The position numbers were made by a program, and so were the translations under genes. From the NCBI GenBank assembly GCA_030607105.1, contig JAUWFF010000038.1:1-7853 (forward strand): DNA of 7,853 nt, read 5' to 3'. Source of the DNA: Filomicrobium sp. GTDB taxonomy: Bacteria > Pseudomonadota > Alphaproteobacteria > Rhizobiales > Hyphomicrobiaceae. The notes under the pieces are model-generated. The model did no database searches. It had not been told where the DNA came from and was given only the letters and a program-made list of their open reading frames with translations. Below, piece after piece: positions 1 to 6,157 of this stretch; the first letter of the stretch is position 1, and each line of letters begins with the position of its first letter.

Positions 1-145
1 GCACCGCGAATCACGCCCTGGTCAAAACGAGCTTTTGGCGATTGCCGAGCGCTGGAAGCCCTGGCGCGGTGTTGCCGCAAGGCTTCTGTGGGCCTACTAC
101 GCACATGAAAGGTCCAGCCAGGCTGAGCCGCCTCGCGACACTTGA
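1..145 (+). CDS. AlkA-like DNA-3-methyladenine glycosylase, C-terminal end only
   Basis: This is the last 47 codons of a gene that enters from the left; the reading frame starts at base 2 and stops at TGA 143-145. The residues include ELLAIAERWKPWRGVAARLL followed by WAYY. This is the typical C-terminal helix pattern of the AlkA/HhH-GPD family of base-excision DNA glycosylases, where a W-R/K-P-W/Y-R-x-x-A-A-R-L-L-W segment closes the domain. Such enzymes remove 3-methyladenine and other alkylated purines from DNA. The helix-hairpin-helix and catalytic aspartate lie outside the window, so activity cannot be judged. The tail after WAYY is short and polar. The assignment rests on one motif recalled from the family and is moderately sure. 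Confidence 0.7.
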   Translation, partial: HRESRPGQNELLAIAERWKPWRGVAARLLWAYYAHERSSQAEPPRDT

Positions 146-300
146 ACTCCATCGGTCAAAGCCCGCCACAGCCTTGTAAATCCCGCACCAGCGCACCATT
201 TGCGAATCGATTCGAGACACATGACTCGTGTCCCTCCTGTCACGCCGCAACCCTCGGAGCCCCACCCTTCCACCGGATGCGGGACTATGCCTGGTGGAGC

Positions 301-329
301 TTCACAGAGCTGACACGCATGTCTAGTAT
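301..329 (+). promoter_or_regulatory. Candidate sigma70-type promoter for the HNH gene
   Basis: TTCACA at 301-306 matches the -35 consensus at five of six bases. It is followed by exactly 17 bases and then TAGTAT at 324-329, which matches the -10 consensus at four of six. A transcript starting near 336 would carry the Shine-Dalgarno at 377-382 of the HNH gene. The remaining gap upstream (146-300) shows only a weak GACAC/GTGTC hairpin near 213-229. Position and spacing support the call, but no experiment or conservation is available. Confidence 0.4.
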
Positions 330-389
330 TCGAAACTCGATCTGGTGGCGCGGATCGATTCTAGCAAGAACCCAACAGGAGGCACGAAC

Positions 390-950
390 GTGGATCGTTC
401 TGCTGTAATGCTGGACAATTCTCCGGCCCTGGTTCTCAACGCCGACTTCCGGCCCTTGAGTTATTATCCGCTGTCGCTGTGGAGTTGGCAGGAAGCAGTA
501 AAGGCAGTCTTTCTTGATCGCGTAAACATTGTCTCTGAGTACGACCACCACGTTTCGAGCCCAACCTGCAAGATGCGGGTGCCGAGCGTGGTCTCACTCA
601 AGACCTACATCAAACCGGCACTGTATCCCGCATTCACGCGCTTTAACGTTTTTCTCCGCGACCGATTTTCCTGTCAGTATTGCGGAGATCAGCAAGACTT
701 GACGTTCGACCACGTCATCCCCCGCTCACGCGGCGGATTGACGCGTTGGGACAACGTCGTGACCGCGTGCGCGCCGTGCAATCTCGCGAAAGGCGGCGAC
801 ATGCCTAAAGTAGCGGGAATGCTGCCCAAGCAGGCGCCCTATCGTCCGACGGTTTTCGAACTGCACCGGAATGGACGCTTGTTTCCGCCCAACTACCTTC
901 ACGATAGCTGGCTCGACTACCTTTATTGGGACACCGAGCTGGACCCTTAA
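390..950 (+). CDS. Stand-alone HNH endonuclease family protein
   Basis: The product is a 186-residue protein with a central HNH (ββα-metal) nuclease domain. The start is GTG at 390, because AGGAGG at 377-382 lies seven bases upstream; an upstream in-frame GTG at 345 lacks such a site. Residues 12-50 (LVLNADFRPLSYYPLSLWSW and onward) form the conserved N-terminal block found in alphaproteobacterial members. The nuclease core spans about 90-135: zinc-binding pair C95/C98, DH at 107-108 (metal binding and general base), SRGG at 113-116, N122, second pair C127/C130, then N131 and K134. All key residues are present, so it should be active on DNA. No partner gene of a restriction or toxin system lies beside it. 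It ends 23 bases before a strong terminator. Its biological target is unknown; a housekeeping or repair role is an inference from its apparent conservation and from the neighbouring glycosylase. Confidence 0.9.
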   Translation: MDRSAVMLDNSPALVLNADFRPLSYYPLSLWSWQEAVKAVFLDRVNIVSEYDHHVSSPTCKMRVPSVVSLKTYIKPALYPAFTRFNVFLRDRFSCQYCGDQQDLTFDHVIPRSRGGLTRWDNVVTACAPCNLAKGGDMPKVAGMLPKQAPYRPTVFELHRNGRLFPPNYLHDSWLDYLYWDTELDP

Positions 951-973
951 AGGTTGGCTATGCGCTCAAAGAT

Positions 974-1002
974 AAAAAGGGCGCCCAGCGGCGCCCTTTT
1001 TT
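974..1002. terminator. Bidirectional rho-independent terminator between convergent genes
   Basis: AAAAAGGGCGCC (974-985) pairs perfectly with GGCGCCCTTTTT (990-1001) around the four-base loop CAGC. On the + strand the stem runs into six T's, ending the HNH transcript. On the - strand the complementary A-tract gives five T's, ending the transcript of the small gene that stops at 1011. The site sits exactly between the two convergent stop codons. Confidence 0.9.
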
Positions 1003-1010
1003 GGTTTGGC

Positions 1011-1235
1011 CTATGCGGCCCGCTTCGATGGCGGAGAGCACATCGCCTCAGCGATGATCTCAACCGCCTTACTCCAATCGCCGTTTGCTTTTTCAGCGTG
1101 ACGCGCCAGGCCGAAAGCACCGAGCGCATCCGCTGGAGCGCCGCCGTCGCGGAACACCCGTGCGCAGACCTGCCGCGCGTATCCGACTGTCTGGTGCCAT
1201 TGCATCGTATCGACGTACTCTGGGGACATCTGCAT
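1011..1235 (-). CDS. Small uncharacterised protein, 74 aa
   Basis: I do not know a function for this product. The frame starts at ATG 1235 with GGAG (1248-1245) nine bases upstream and stops at TAG just before the shared terminator. A second ATG two codons later is also possible. The peptide begins MQMSPEYVDTMQWHQTVGYA, continues with a Cys- and Arg-containing helix and an FRDGG turn, then a helix ending in FGL, and closes with DWSKAVEIIAEAMC and a basic tail. It looks like a compact soluble all-helical protein with no signal peptide or membrane segment. Codons mostly end in G or C, as in the neighbouring real genes, and the peptide resembles small hypothetical proteins I recall from Hyphomicrobiales. 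Convergence with the HNH gene on a shared terminator supports a real gene. The long structured upstream region (1263-1370) would lie in its leader. Confidence 0.7.
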   Translation of the reverse strand: MQMSPEYVDTMQWHQTVGYARQVCARVFRDGGAPADALGAFGLARHAEKANGDWSKAVEIIAEAMCSPPSKRAA

Positions 1236-1262
1236 TTATCTGTGCTCCATGAACTTTGGACA

Positions 1263-1370
1263 GCCGCTTTGAACAGCGGCAGGTGCGAGGAACAAGGTGT
1301 GCTGTAACGCGCAACCTGGATACACAGCACTTAGATCGAGCAGAACTCTCTCGCGCTCGACGCACCTGCC
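1263..1370 (-). ncRNA. Candidate structured leader: three-way junction with a competing hairpin
   Basis: GGCAGGTGCG (1278-1287) pairs perfectly with CGCACCTGCC (1361-1370). The enclosed bases hold two more stems: GTGCTGT (1299-1305) with ACAGCAC (1324-1330), and TCGAGC (1336-1341) with GCTCGA (1355-1360), the last directly abutting the closing stem. A further hairpin, GCCGCT (1263-1268) with AGCGGC (1275-1280), shares bases 1278-1280 with the closing stem, so the two cannot both form fully. Read on the - strand, all of this precedes the Shine-Dalgarno (1248-1245) and start (1235) of the 74-aa gene, which is the layout of a regulatory leader. The stems are perfect but equally drawable on +, so orientation is an inference. 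I could not match it to a known riboswitch. Confidence 0.4.
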
Positions 1371-1581
1371 ATTTCTTGCAGACCCGGGCTTTTGCGCTCA
1401 CCGGTGCCGCATCTGAAATTACGCAGTCGGGCTATGGGCTTGACGCGAACTACATCCAACCGAAACGCGCTTACTTCTTGACGCTAACGCTACTCAGCAC
1501 CAACTCGACAATGTCGCTGATCGGTCGCCATGTGGGCTCACTACTATTCACCTTACGCCTCTCAACTTATTGAAATGCGAT

Positions 1582-1627
1582 CCACGACCGGCGCTCAATG
1601 GCGCCGCACCGGCCACGCCGGTCGTGG
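1582..1627. repeat. Perfect 12-bp inverted repeat (hairpin)
   Basis: CCACGACCGGCG (1582-1593) and CGCCGGTCGTGG (1616-1627) are exact reverse complements separated by 22 bases. The spacer can fold further through TGGC (1599-1602) with GCCA (1612-1615). No T-tract follows on either strand, so it is not a typical intrinsic terminator. It may be a palindromic repeat element or part of a structured RNA. Confidence 0.75.
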
Positions 1628-2327
1628 TGACCTCGATTCGCTAGCTCTCGCGGGGGAGACTCCAGCAAACGCTCACGACGCACGACACGCTACAGATACG
1701 ACTGGGGCATTGATCTGCTCACCGATACGCAGTGACTTGATCCGGCGGGCAAACTTCCTCGACTCTTCGAACATTGCGGGAAGCGTGTTCTTAGGCGAGG
1801 CCCCCGATACAAACGCGTTACCAGTACACCAACGCAACTGCAGGAACTCAGATGCTGTACGACCTGTCGTCGACGCTCCGGGCTCCAACTCACACAACTG
1901 CAACTCAGACTCTGGGACTACGCCATCAACCAAAACACTACGCATGAGACACGCCACTCACGGTTACGACTCAAAAAAACACCACGACGCGACAACGCGA
2001 TTTGAGGAGAGCCAAAGTACGCGGCTCGAACGACGCAACAGCTGCCGACTATGTTTGTCGGCCATGCCCCTGGAACGCGGGCGCACTTACTTGAAACCGG
2101 CCGATAAACGCGACTTGGAAAACAGCTGGAACAAACTCAACTAGAAGCCATCAGTTCCTTGTCACGTCGCCTTGGGGTCGAACCCCGCGGCTGAAGTGAA
2201 TTAAGCGTCCCATTTGGGCAACAAGAAGACATGAAATAGACCCCTCCACGGCAAATGCATTGACGCAAGATGAACGGGCCACACGTGCCCATTTGAATCT
2301 CGTCTAATATGGATGAAATAGTGGGTT

Positions 2328-2858
2328 TCAGACGACCTGACGCGACCCGGCCGATGCGAAAGCAGCCTTGAGCGCGCCAACAAATATCACGAAAGAAATC
2401 AATACGTTCCAGCCGGCAAATGAGAGTCCAAGGAACCAGAAATCCGGTTGATCGCAGCGAGGTACTTTCGTCTTTTGCAAATCAGCCAGCAGCGAATCCG
2501 CCGAGGTGGTAATCTCTTGCCCGCCCGAGCAGGTTTGTGGCCCCGGCCAGAAGCCATACTCGGCACCGGCTTGGTACACGCCAAGGCCCGAATTGGCTAG
2601 AAATACCAAGGAAACAAGGAAGAACACCAAGGCCGCCAGCCGAGTTTTTTCAGCGCTGAGCAGGATCAGCGACACAAACAACAAGGGCACGCCCGCGTAG
2701 TAGGCGTAGCGCTGAACGAAGCACAACGGGCAGGGCGCATACTGACCGATGTACTCAAATGCAAGCGCAGCCAAAATGACCGCGGCCGCCAAGAAAAGCA
2801 TCCATCCACCGAGCTGATAAGCATGCAATTTAAGGGCGCTGACCTGTTCAGAACGCAT
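2328..2858 (-). CDS. dsbB: Disulfide bond formation protein B (DsbB)
   Basis: DsbB is the inner-membrane oxidase that reoxidises the periplasmic thiol oxidase DsbA and passes the electrons to quinone. The start chosen is ATG at 2858, with GGGAG six to seven bases upstream; an upstream in-frame start would add 26 polar residues that overlap the preceding gene. The 176-residue product has four hydrophobic segments, at roughly 18-38, 52-68, 74-95 and 142-165. The first periplasmic loop carries PCPLC (C43, C46), followed by R50 at the quinone-site position. The second loop carries the other pair, C110 and C135, ahead of DQPDFWFLGLSFAGWN, a DsbB hallmark. All four redox cysteines are present. It lies 28 bases behind the DedA-like gene and is the last gene of the minus-strand run; no dsbA is in view. 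Confidence 0.93.
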   Translation of the reverse strand: MRSEQVSALKLHAYQLGGWMLFLAAAVILAALAFEYIGQYAPCPLCFVQRYAYYAGVPLLFVSLILLSAEKTRLAALVFFLVSLVFLANSGLGVYQAGAEYGFWPGPQTCSGGQEITTSADSLLADLQKTKVPRCDQPDFWFLGLSFAGWNVLISFVIFVGALKAAFASAGSRQVV

Positions 2859-2886
2859 CGCCGACTCCCGTTGCTCAGCCTGGACC

Positions 2887-3468
2887 TTAGACAAGATACT
2901 TGATGGCAATGAACCCGCCGAACAGCAAGACCACAAAGACGGTAAACACTAACCCGAGCCGCTTTTCGATGAAGTCGCGGATTGGCGGACCAAACCAGTG
3001 CAACAGCGCGGCCACAATGAAAAAACGCAGCCCGCGCGACAGAACGCTGGCCAACATGAACACCGCGATGTTGAGGGATGTGGCGCCGCTGGCAATTGTA
3101 ATGACCTTGTAGGGAAACGGCGTCACACCAAAGAAGAAAACGATCCAGGCGCCATACTCGTTGTACTGCGCGGCGAACTTCTCGAACTTGTCCGCATAAC
3201 CGTAAAACTCCAGCATTGGCTTGCCGATGGCGTCGAACAGAAAGAAGCCGATAAGATAGCCAAACACGCCCCCCAGCACCGATCCAACCGTGGCCACCAG
3301 CGCGAAGAACCACGCCTTTGCGCGTTCAGCCAGAACCATCGGGATGAGCATCACGTCCGGCGGAATCGGAAAAAACGAACTCTCGATAAAGGAAACCGTA
3401 AAGAGGGAGGGAACCGCATTCTTGTGAGCGGCAGCTCGCATCGTCCAATCGTAAAGGCGTCTGATCAT
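2887..3468 (-). CDS. YqaA-type DedA-family membrane protein (SNARE-associated/VTT domain)
   Basis: This is a 193-residue integral membrane protein of the DedA superfamily, YqaA branch. Members are implicated in lipid flipping, proton-motive-force homeostasis and envelope integrity; the exact substrate here is unknown. Visible features are FIESSFFPIPPD (27-38) with the conserved E29 and proline-rich re-entrant segment, a hydrophobic helix at about 53-78, and the FGVTPFPYK motif (113-121) of the second re-entrant loop. These are followed by SGAT, SRGLRFF (144-150) with conserved arginines, and a final helix at 172-192. The start ATG is backed by homology to family N-termini (RLYDWTM) rather than by a Shine-Dalgarno, which is not evident. 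It sits 56 bases after hemW and 28 before dsbB on the same strand, so co-transcription is likely. The pairing with dsbB suggests an envelope theme, which is an inference. Confidence 0.9.
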   Translation of the reverse strand: MIRRLYDWTMRAAAHKNAVPSLFTVSFIESSFFPIPPDVMLIPMVLAERAKAWFFALVATVGSVLGGVFGYLIGFFLFDAIGKPMLEFYGYADKFEKFAAQYNEYGAWIVFFFGVTPFPYKVITIASGATSLNIAVFMLASVLSRGLRFFIVAALLHWFGPPIRDFIEKRLGLVFTVFVVLLFGGFIAIKYLV

Positions 3469-3524
3469 GGCACCGGGATAGGTAAAGGAAGGATATGCGT
3501 TGGTCTAAGTCACAAAGAGCGGCG

Positions 3525-4718
3525 TCACGATGACGAATGATGAGGAACAAAGCTTTCCGAAAGTTGTAGGACCAATTCATTGATTAGCAGTCGGCCGTAA
3601 CCAACCGCGCGAAGCTTTTGCTTCTCAACCGATACCTCCAAAACGCCCTGCTTGACTAGCCGGTTGACGGCCTCAGGACCGACCGTCACACCGCCGACCT
3701 CTGCCAGCCGGCCAAGATCAAGCCCCTCGGCAAGCCGTAAACCCATCAACAGCATCTCATCTGCCGCAGCGGTGCTTGATATCGGCTCATTGGTGACAAT
3801 GCCCTGCCTATCGGTCTCAACCCGTGCCGCCCATGTCTCCGGGTGCCGTTCGGCGACCGTCGCCATGCGCTCACCGTTGGTGACGACGCGACCATGTGCG
3901 CCCGGGCCGACGCCGACGTACTCACCGTATCGCCAATAAACGAGGTTGTGCTGGCTTGCCTCCCCGGGCCGGGCATGATTCGAGACTTCATAGGCCGGAA
4001 GACCCGCAGCCGCCGTCATCTCTTGGGTAAGTTCGAACATGTCGGCTGCCAGCTCCGGCTCAGGCGCCACAAGCCGTCCCGCGGCATGAAGCTTGTGGAA
4101 TACGGTGCCCGGTTCGATGGTGAGCTGGTAGGCCGACAGATGCGAAGGAGAAAACGACAAGGCCTCCGCCAGTTCCGCGCCCCACGCTTCAAATGTCTGT
4201 CCGCTGCGCGCATAGATGAGATCAAACGAGACCCGTTCGAAAGTGTTGTTCGCGATCTCCAGCGCCGCACGGGCCTCGGCAACGCTGTGTAGCCGGCCAA
4301 GCGCCTTGAGATCGTCTTCAACAAGCGACTGCACGCCAAGAGACACCCGGTTAACCCCCGCTTGCCGATAGCCGCGAAAACGTCCTGCCTCGACCGAACC
4401 TGGATTGGCTTCCAGCGTGATCTCGGCCGCCGGCATAAGGTCCCAGAGGTCAGCGATCTCGGCCAGAATAGCCGCCACCGTTCGAGCCTGCATCAATGAT
4501 GGCGTGCCACCGCCAAAATAAATGCTGGTCACCAGGCGCGGTCCCGTTAGCTGACGCCAGGAACGCAGCTCACTTACGTAGGCACGAACGAAGCGCGCCT
4601 CATCCCAACCGCTTCGACCGCCCGGTACACCAAACCGCACATGGCTGTTAAAATCACAATAGGGGCACTTCTGCTCGCAAAACGGCCAGTGCACATAGAC
4701 CCCGAAACCGGGATCCAG
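3525..4718 (-). CDS. hemW: Radical SAM heme chaperone HemW
   Basis: HemW belongs to the HemN-like radical SAM family; it binds heme and a [4Fe-4S] cluster and is thought to deliver heme to target enzymes rather than act as coproporphyrinogen dehydrogenase. The cluster motif reads CEQKCPYCDF, i.e. CxxxCxxC followed by F, lacking the fourth cysteine typical of HemN. Downstream are GGGTPS, the EANPGS segment, GVNRVSLGVQS, and a C-terminal HemN_C-type winged helix ending near NELVLQL. The start is unclear. The first conventional codon is GTG at 4694 (389 aa, beginning just before HWPFC). However, the family-like residues DPGFGVYV lie in frame upstream back to a CTG at 4718, which I used provisionally. 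No ATG, GTG or TTG occurs between there and the in-frame stop at 4805-4803. It follows rdgB by about 46 bases. Confidence 0.93.
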   Translation of the reverse strand: MDPGFGVYVHWPFCEQKCPYCDFNSHVRFGVPGGRSGWDEARFVRAYVSELRSWRQLTGPRLVTSIYFGGGTPSLMQARTVAAILAEIADLWDLMPAAEITLEANPGSVEAGRFRGYRQAGVNRVSLGVQSLVEDDLKALGRLHSVAEARAALEIANNTFERVSFDLIYARSGQTFEAWGAELAEALSFSPSHLSAYQLTIEPGTVFHKLHAAGRLVAPEPELAADMFELTQEMTAAAGLPAYEVSNHARPGEASQHNLVYWRYGEYVGVGPGAHGRVVTNGERMATVAERHPETWAARVETDRQGIVTNEPISSTAAADEMLLMGLRLAEGLDLGRLAEVGGVTVGPEAVNRLVKQGVLEVSVEKQKLRAVGYGRLLINELVLQLSESFVPHHSSS

Positions 4719-4764
4719 GCCACCGCCGGAACGGTCTACCGTTTGTGTGCCCGATTGAAACGCC

Positions 4765-5655
4765 TCAACTACGTGCGGCGGCTGCCGCCAGCAGGGCTTT
4801 GGCTACCAAACGCCAACGCGGCTCCACCTCCAGATTTGGGCTGTCCTCGATAAACGCCCCAATGGCCTCCAAATAATTATCAACGGCCGCATTGTCCCAC
4901 GCGTGCGCATTGTCTTTGAGATCCCCGCGCAAATCGGCGATGAAGGTAACAAGCTCATCCGCGGTCGACAGATTGGCCGCCGCCGCGGCGAGCCCCTCAT
5001 AGGCACCTGCTGGAATGGCTTTTTTGCCGATCGATGCGAGCCCAACGAGCTTTTCCGCCCGGAACGCCTCAAAAGCCCGCGCCCGATGCGACATCGCATG
5101 TTTTCGGGCCGGTTCCATCTCCCCAAAAGTCTCATCTTCACCGTCGGGTTGGAACATCGGATCATAACCAAAACCCCGCCCGCCCCGTATTGGCCAGACG
5201 AGGACACCGTCGACCCGGCCCTCGAAGAACTCCGCCTCTCCGTCGGGCCACGCCAAACACAGCGCACAAACGAAATTCGCCCGAGGCCCCGGCGCCGTCC
5301 AGCCATGCCGATGCTCAACTTCCTCCGCGACCTTTCGCATGGCTACCGCGAAATCCTTTTGCGGCCCCGCCCAGCGTGCCGAATATATCCCCGGAGCGCC
5401 ACCGAGACACGCGACCGCCAAGCCTGAATCGTCCGCCAGCGCCGGCAGCCCAGACGCCTCCGCGGCCGCCACCGCCTTCAGCCGGGCATTTCCCTGGAAG
5501 GTCTTCTCTGTTTCCTCGGGCTCCGGCAGACCGAGCTCACCCGCTGACACGGCTTCGAGCCCAAACTGAGCAATCAACTGCTTGATTTCCCAGACCTTGC
5601 CAGCGTTGTGACTGGCAACAACAAGCTGCATTCCCGGCGCGAGAGCGTGCCTCAT
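4765..5655 (-). CDS. rdgB: RdgB/Ham1 dITP/XTP pyrophosphatase with a C-terminal DUF7660-like domain
   Basis: The N-terminal part is a RdgB/Ham1 pyrophosphatase, which hydrolyses non-canonical purine triphosphates (dITP, XTP) to monophosphates and keeps them out of DNA. Motifs are SHNAGK (15-20), the FQGNA loop with N56, ADDSGL with D75/D76, GFGYDPMF (161-168) and SHRARAF (189-195), all intact. The usual enzyme ends near residue 200; this one runs to 296. After a linker, residues about 229-296 (4971-4768) read [17 protein letters not shown], then [14 protein letters not shown] and [13 protein letters not shown]. This is the pattern of DUF7660, a small domain of unknown function normally found alone. 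The start ATG 5655 overlaps the VOC stop (TGATG) and has GGGGA five bases upstream; a TTG at 5667 is a weaker alternative. The enzyme call is very sure, the domain call fairly sure. Confidence 0.92.
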   Translation of the reverse strand: MRHALAPGMQLVVASHNAGKVWEIKQLIAQFGLEAVSAGELGLPEPEETEKTFQGNARLKAVAAAEASGLPALADDSGLAVACLGGAPGIYSARWAGPQKDFAVAMRKVAEEVEHRHGWTAPGPRANFVCALCLAWPDGEAEFFEGRVDGVLVWPIRGGRGFGYDPMFQPDGEDETFGEMEPARKHAMSHRARAFEAFRAEKLVGLASIGKKAIPAGAYEGLAAAAANLSTADELVTFIADLRGDLKDNAHAWDNAAVDNYLEAIGAFIEDSPNLEVEPRWRLVAKALLAAAAARS

Positions 5656-6074
5656 CAAAGTCCCCAAATTCTTGGTTCTGCAAACTCAAGACAATTGCCG
5701 GCGGGATCGCGGAAATAGATGGAGCGCCCCCCTCGGGGCCATTCAAAATCTGCTTCGATTGCCACACCCTGGCCTTCCAGATGCTCGCGCCAACGCGCGA
5801 TCTCCCTGCCGTTAGCACGAAAACATACGTGCCCCGGACCGAGCGCTCCGTGAGCTGGGATGGGCAACCGCGCATCAGCGGGGGCTGGCACAACGGAGGC
5901 TTTAGGATTGAAGATCAACAGCATTTGCTCACCACAGCGAAAAAAGACCTGCCGACCGGGCTGCCTAGAGACAACCTGTAACCCCAGCACTTGGCCATAG
6001 AACCATTCCGTGGCCTCGAGGTGTTCAGCGTAGAGGATCGTCTCCAGAATCCCGCCTGGCGTCAGCTCGTCCAT
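5655..6074 (-). CDS. VOC-family (glyoxalase/bleomycin-resistance-like) protein
   Basis: This is a 139-residue single-chain protein with the paired βαβββ modules of the vicinal oxygen chelate superfamily. Module one covers about 9-56 ([20 protein letters not shown], then VLGLQVV and FFRCG). Module two covers about 79-134 (GPGHVCFRA, then [22 protein letters not shown]). Likely metal ligands are E11, H82 and E130. Substrate cannot be told: members include glyoxalases, dioxygenases and resistance proteins, and a housekeeping detoxification role would suit the site. The start ATG has GAGG five bases upstream. The stop codon overlaps the rdgB start by one base, so the two are probably translationally coupled. 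It lies between rph and rdgB, which are often direct neighbours in this group. Confidence 0.88.
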   Translation of the reverse strand: MDELTPGGILETILYAEHLEATEWFYGQVLGLQVVSRQPGRQVFFRCGEQMLLIFNPKASVVPAPADARLPIPAHGALGPGHVCFRANGREIARWREHLEGQGVAIEADFEWPRGGRSIYFRDPAGNCLEFAEPRIWGL

Positions 6075-6125
6075 GCCGGCCTCACTAATTTGGACCTAAT
6101 GCCGGTACCCCAAAGGAGATATGCC

Positions 6126-6148
6126 GCAAGCCGTCAAAAACGGCTGCG
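6126..6148. repeat. Hairpin in the rph-VOC gap
   Basis: AGCCGT (6129-6134) pairs with ACGGCT (6140-6145) around CAAAA. CGC (6125-6127) can extend it with GCG (6146-6148) past a single bulged A at 6128. It lies just after the rph stop and before the VOC start on the minus strand. There is no T-run after the stem (the T's are in the loop), so full termination is doubtful; processing or attenuation between the two genes is possible. Confidence 0.45.
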
Positions 6149-6157
6149 CCTCAGCAA

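Larger units (their letters stand above)
1236..2327. other. 1.1-kb region without a supportable gene, with several inverted repeats
   Basis: No frame on either strand gives a protein I recognise. The longest open frame on + (1530-2144) has a product with no family look, mixed third-position use and no ribosome binding site. A 94-codon frame on - (1957-1673, GTG start) has no Shine-Dalgarno. From about 1640 to 2145 the + strand is rich in A and C (recurrent CAACTC, CGACTC and ACGAC words). The - strand is correspondingly rich in G and T. Hairpins include the junction at 1263-1370, a 12-bp inverted repeat at 1582-1627, GCCGAC/GTCGGC at 2044-2062 and GGGGT/ACCCC at 2174-2186. No poly-T terminator follows dsbB in 2145-2327. 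Possible readings are a decayed gene, a long structured leader, or a non-coding RNA. Confidence 0.6.

Noticed and set aside
390..950. Reading the HNH gene as part of a defence or toxin system
   Set aside because: No methyltransferase, specificity, immunity or phage gene is adjacent, and the protein resembles a widespread stand-alone alphaproteobacterial form.
1673..1957. 94-codon open frame on the - strand
   Set aside because: It starts with GTG without a Shine-Dalgarno and has no family resemblance. I kept the region as non-coding.
1530..2144. 204-codon open frame on the + strand
   Set aside because: It has no ribosome binding site, no recognisable domain and third-position use unlike neighbouring genes. 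Its length is explained by the low T content of this strand, which lowers stop frequency.
1260..2200. Two-piece tmRNA, RNase P RNA or 6S RNA in the gene-free block
   Set aside because: I found no alphaproteobacterial tag-peptide codons, no proper T-arm (the GGGGTTCGACCCC element on the minus strand does not give a five-pair stem with a seven-base loop) and no RNase P signature.
2998..3540. 180-codon + strand frame opposite the DedA-like gene
   Set aside because: It is a shadow of the antisense gene; the peptide is polar and low in family character while the minus strand gives an intact membrane protein.
4903..5585. Long + strand frames opposite rdgB
   Set aside because: They are GC-rich shadows of rdgB; the peptides are proline- and arginine-rich without domains.
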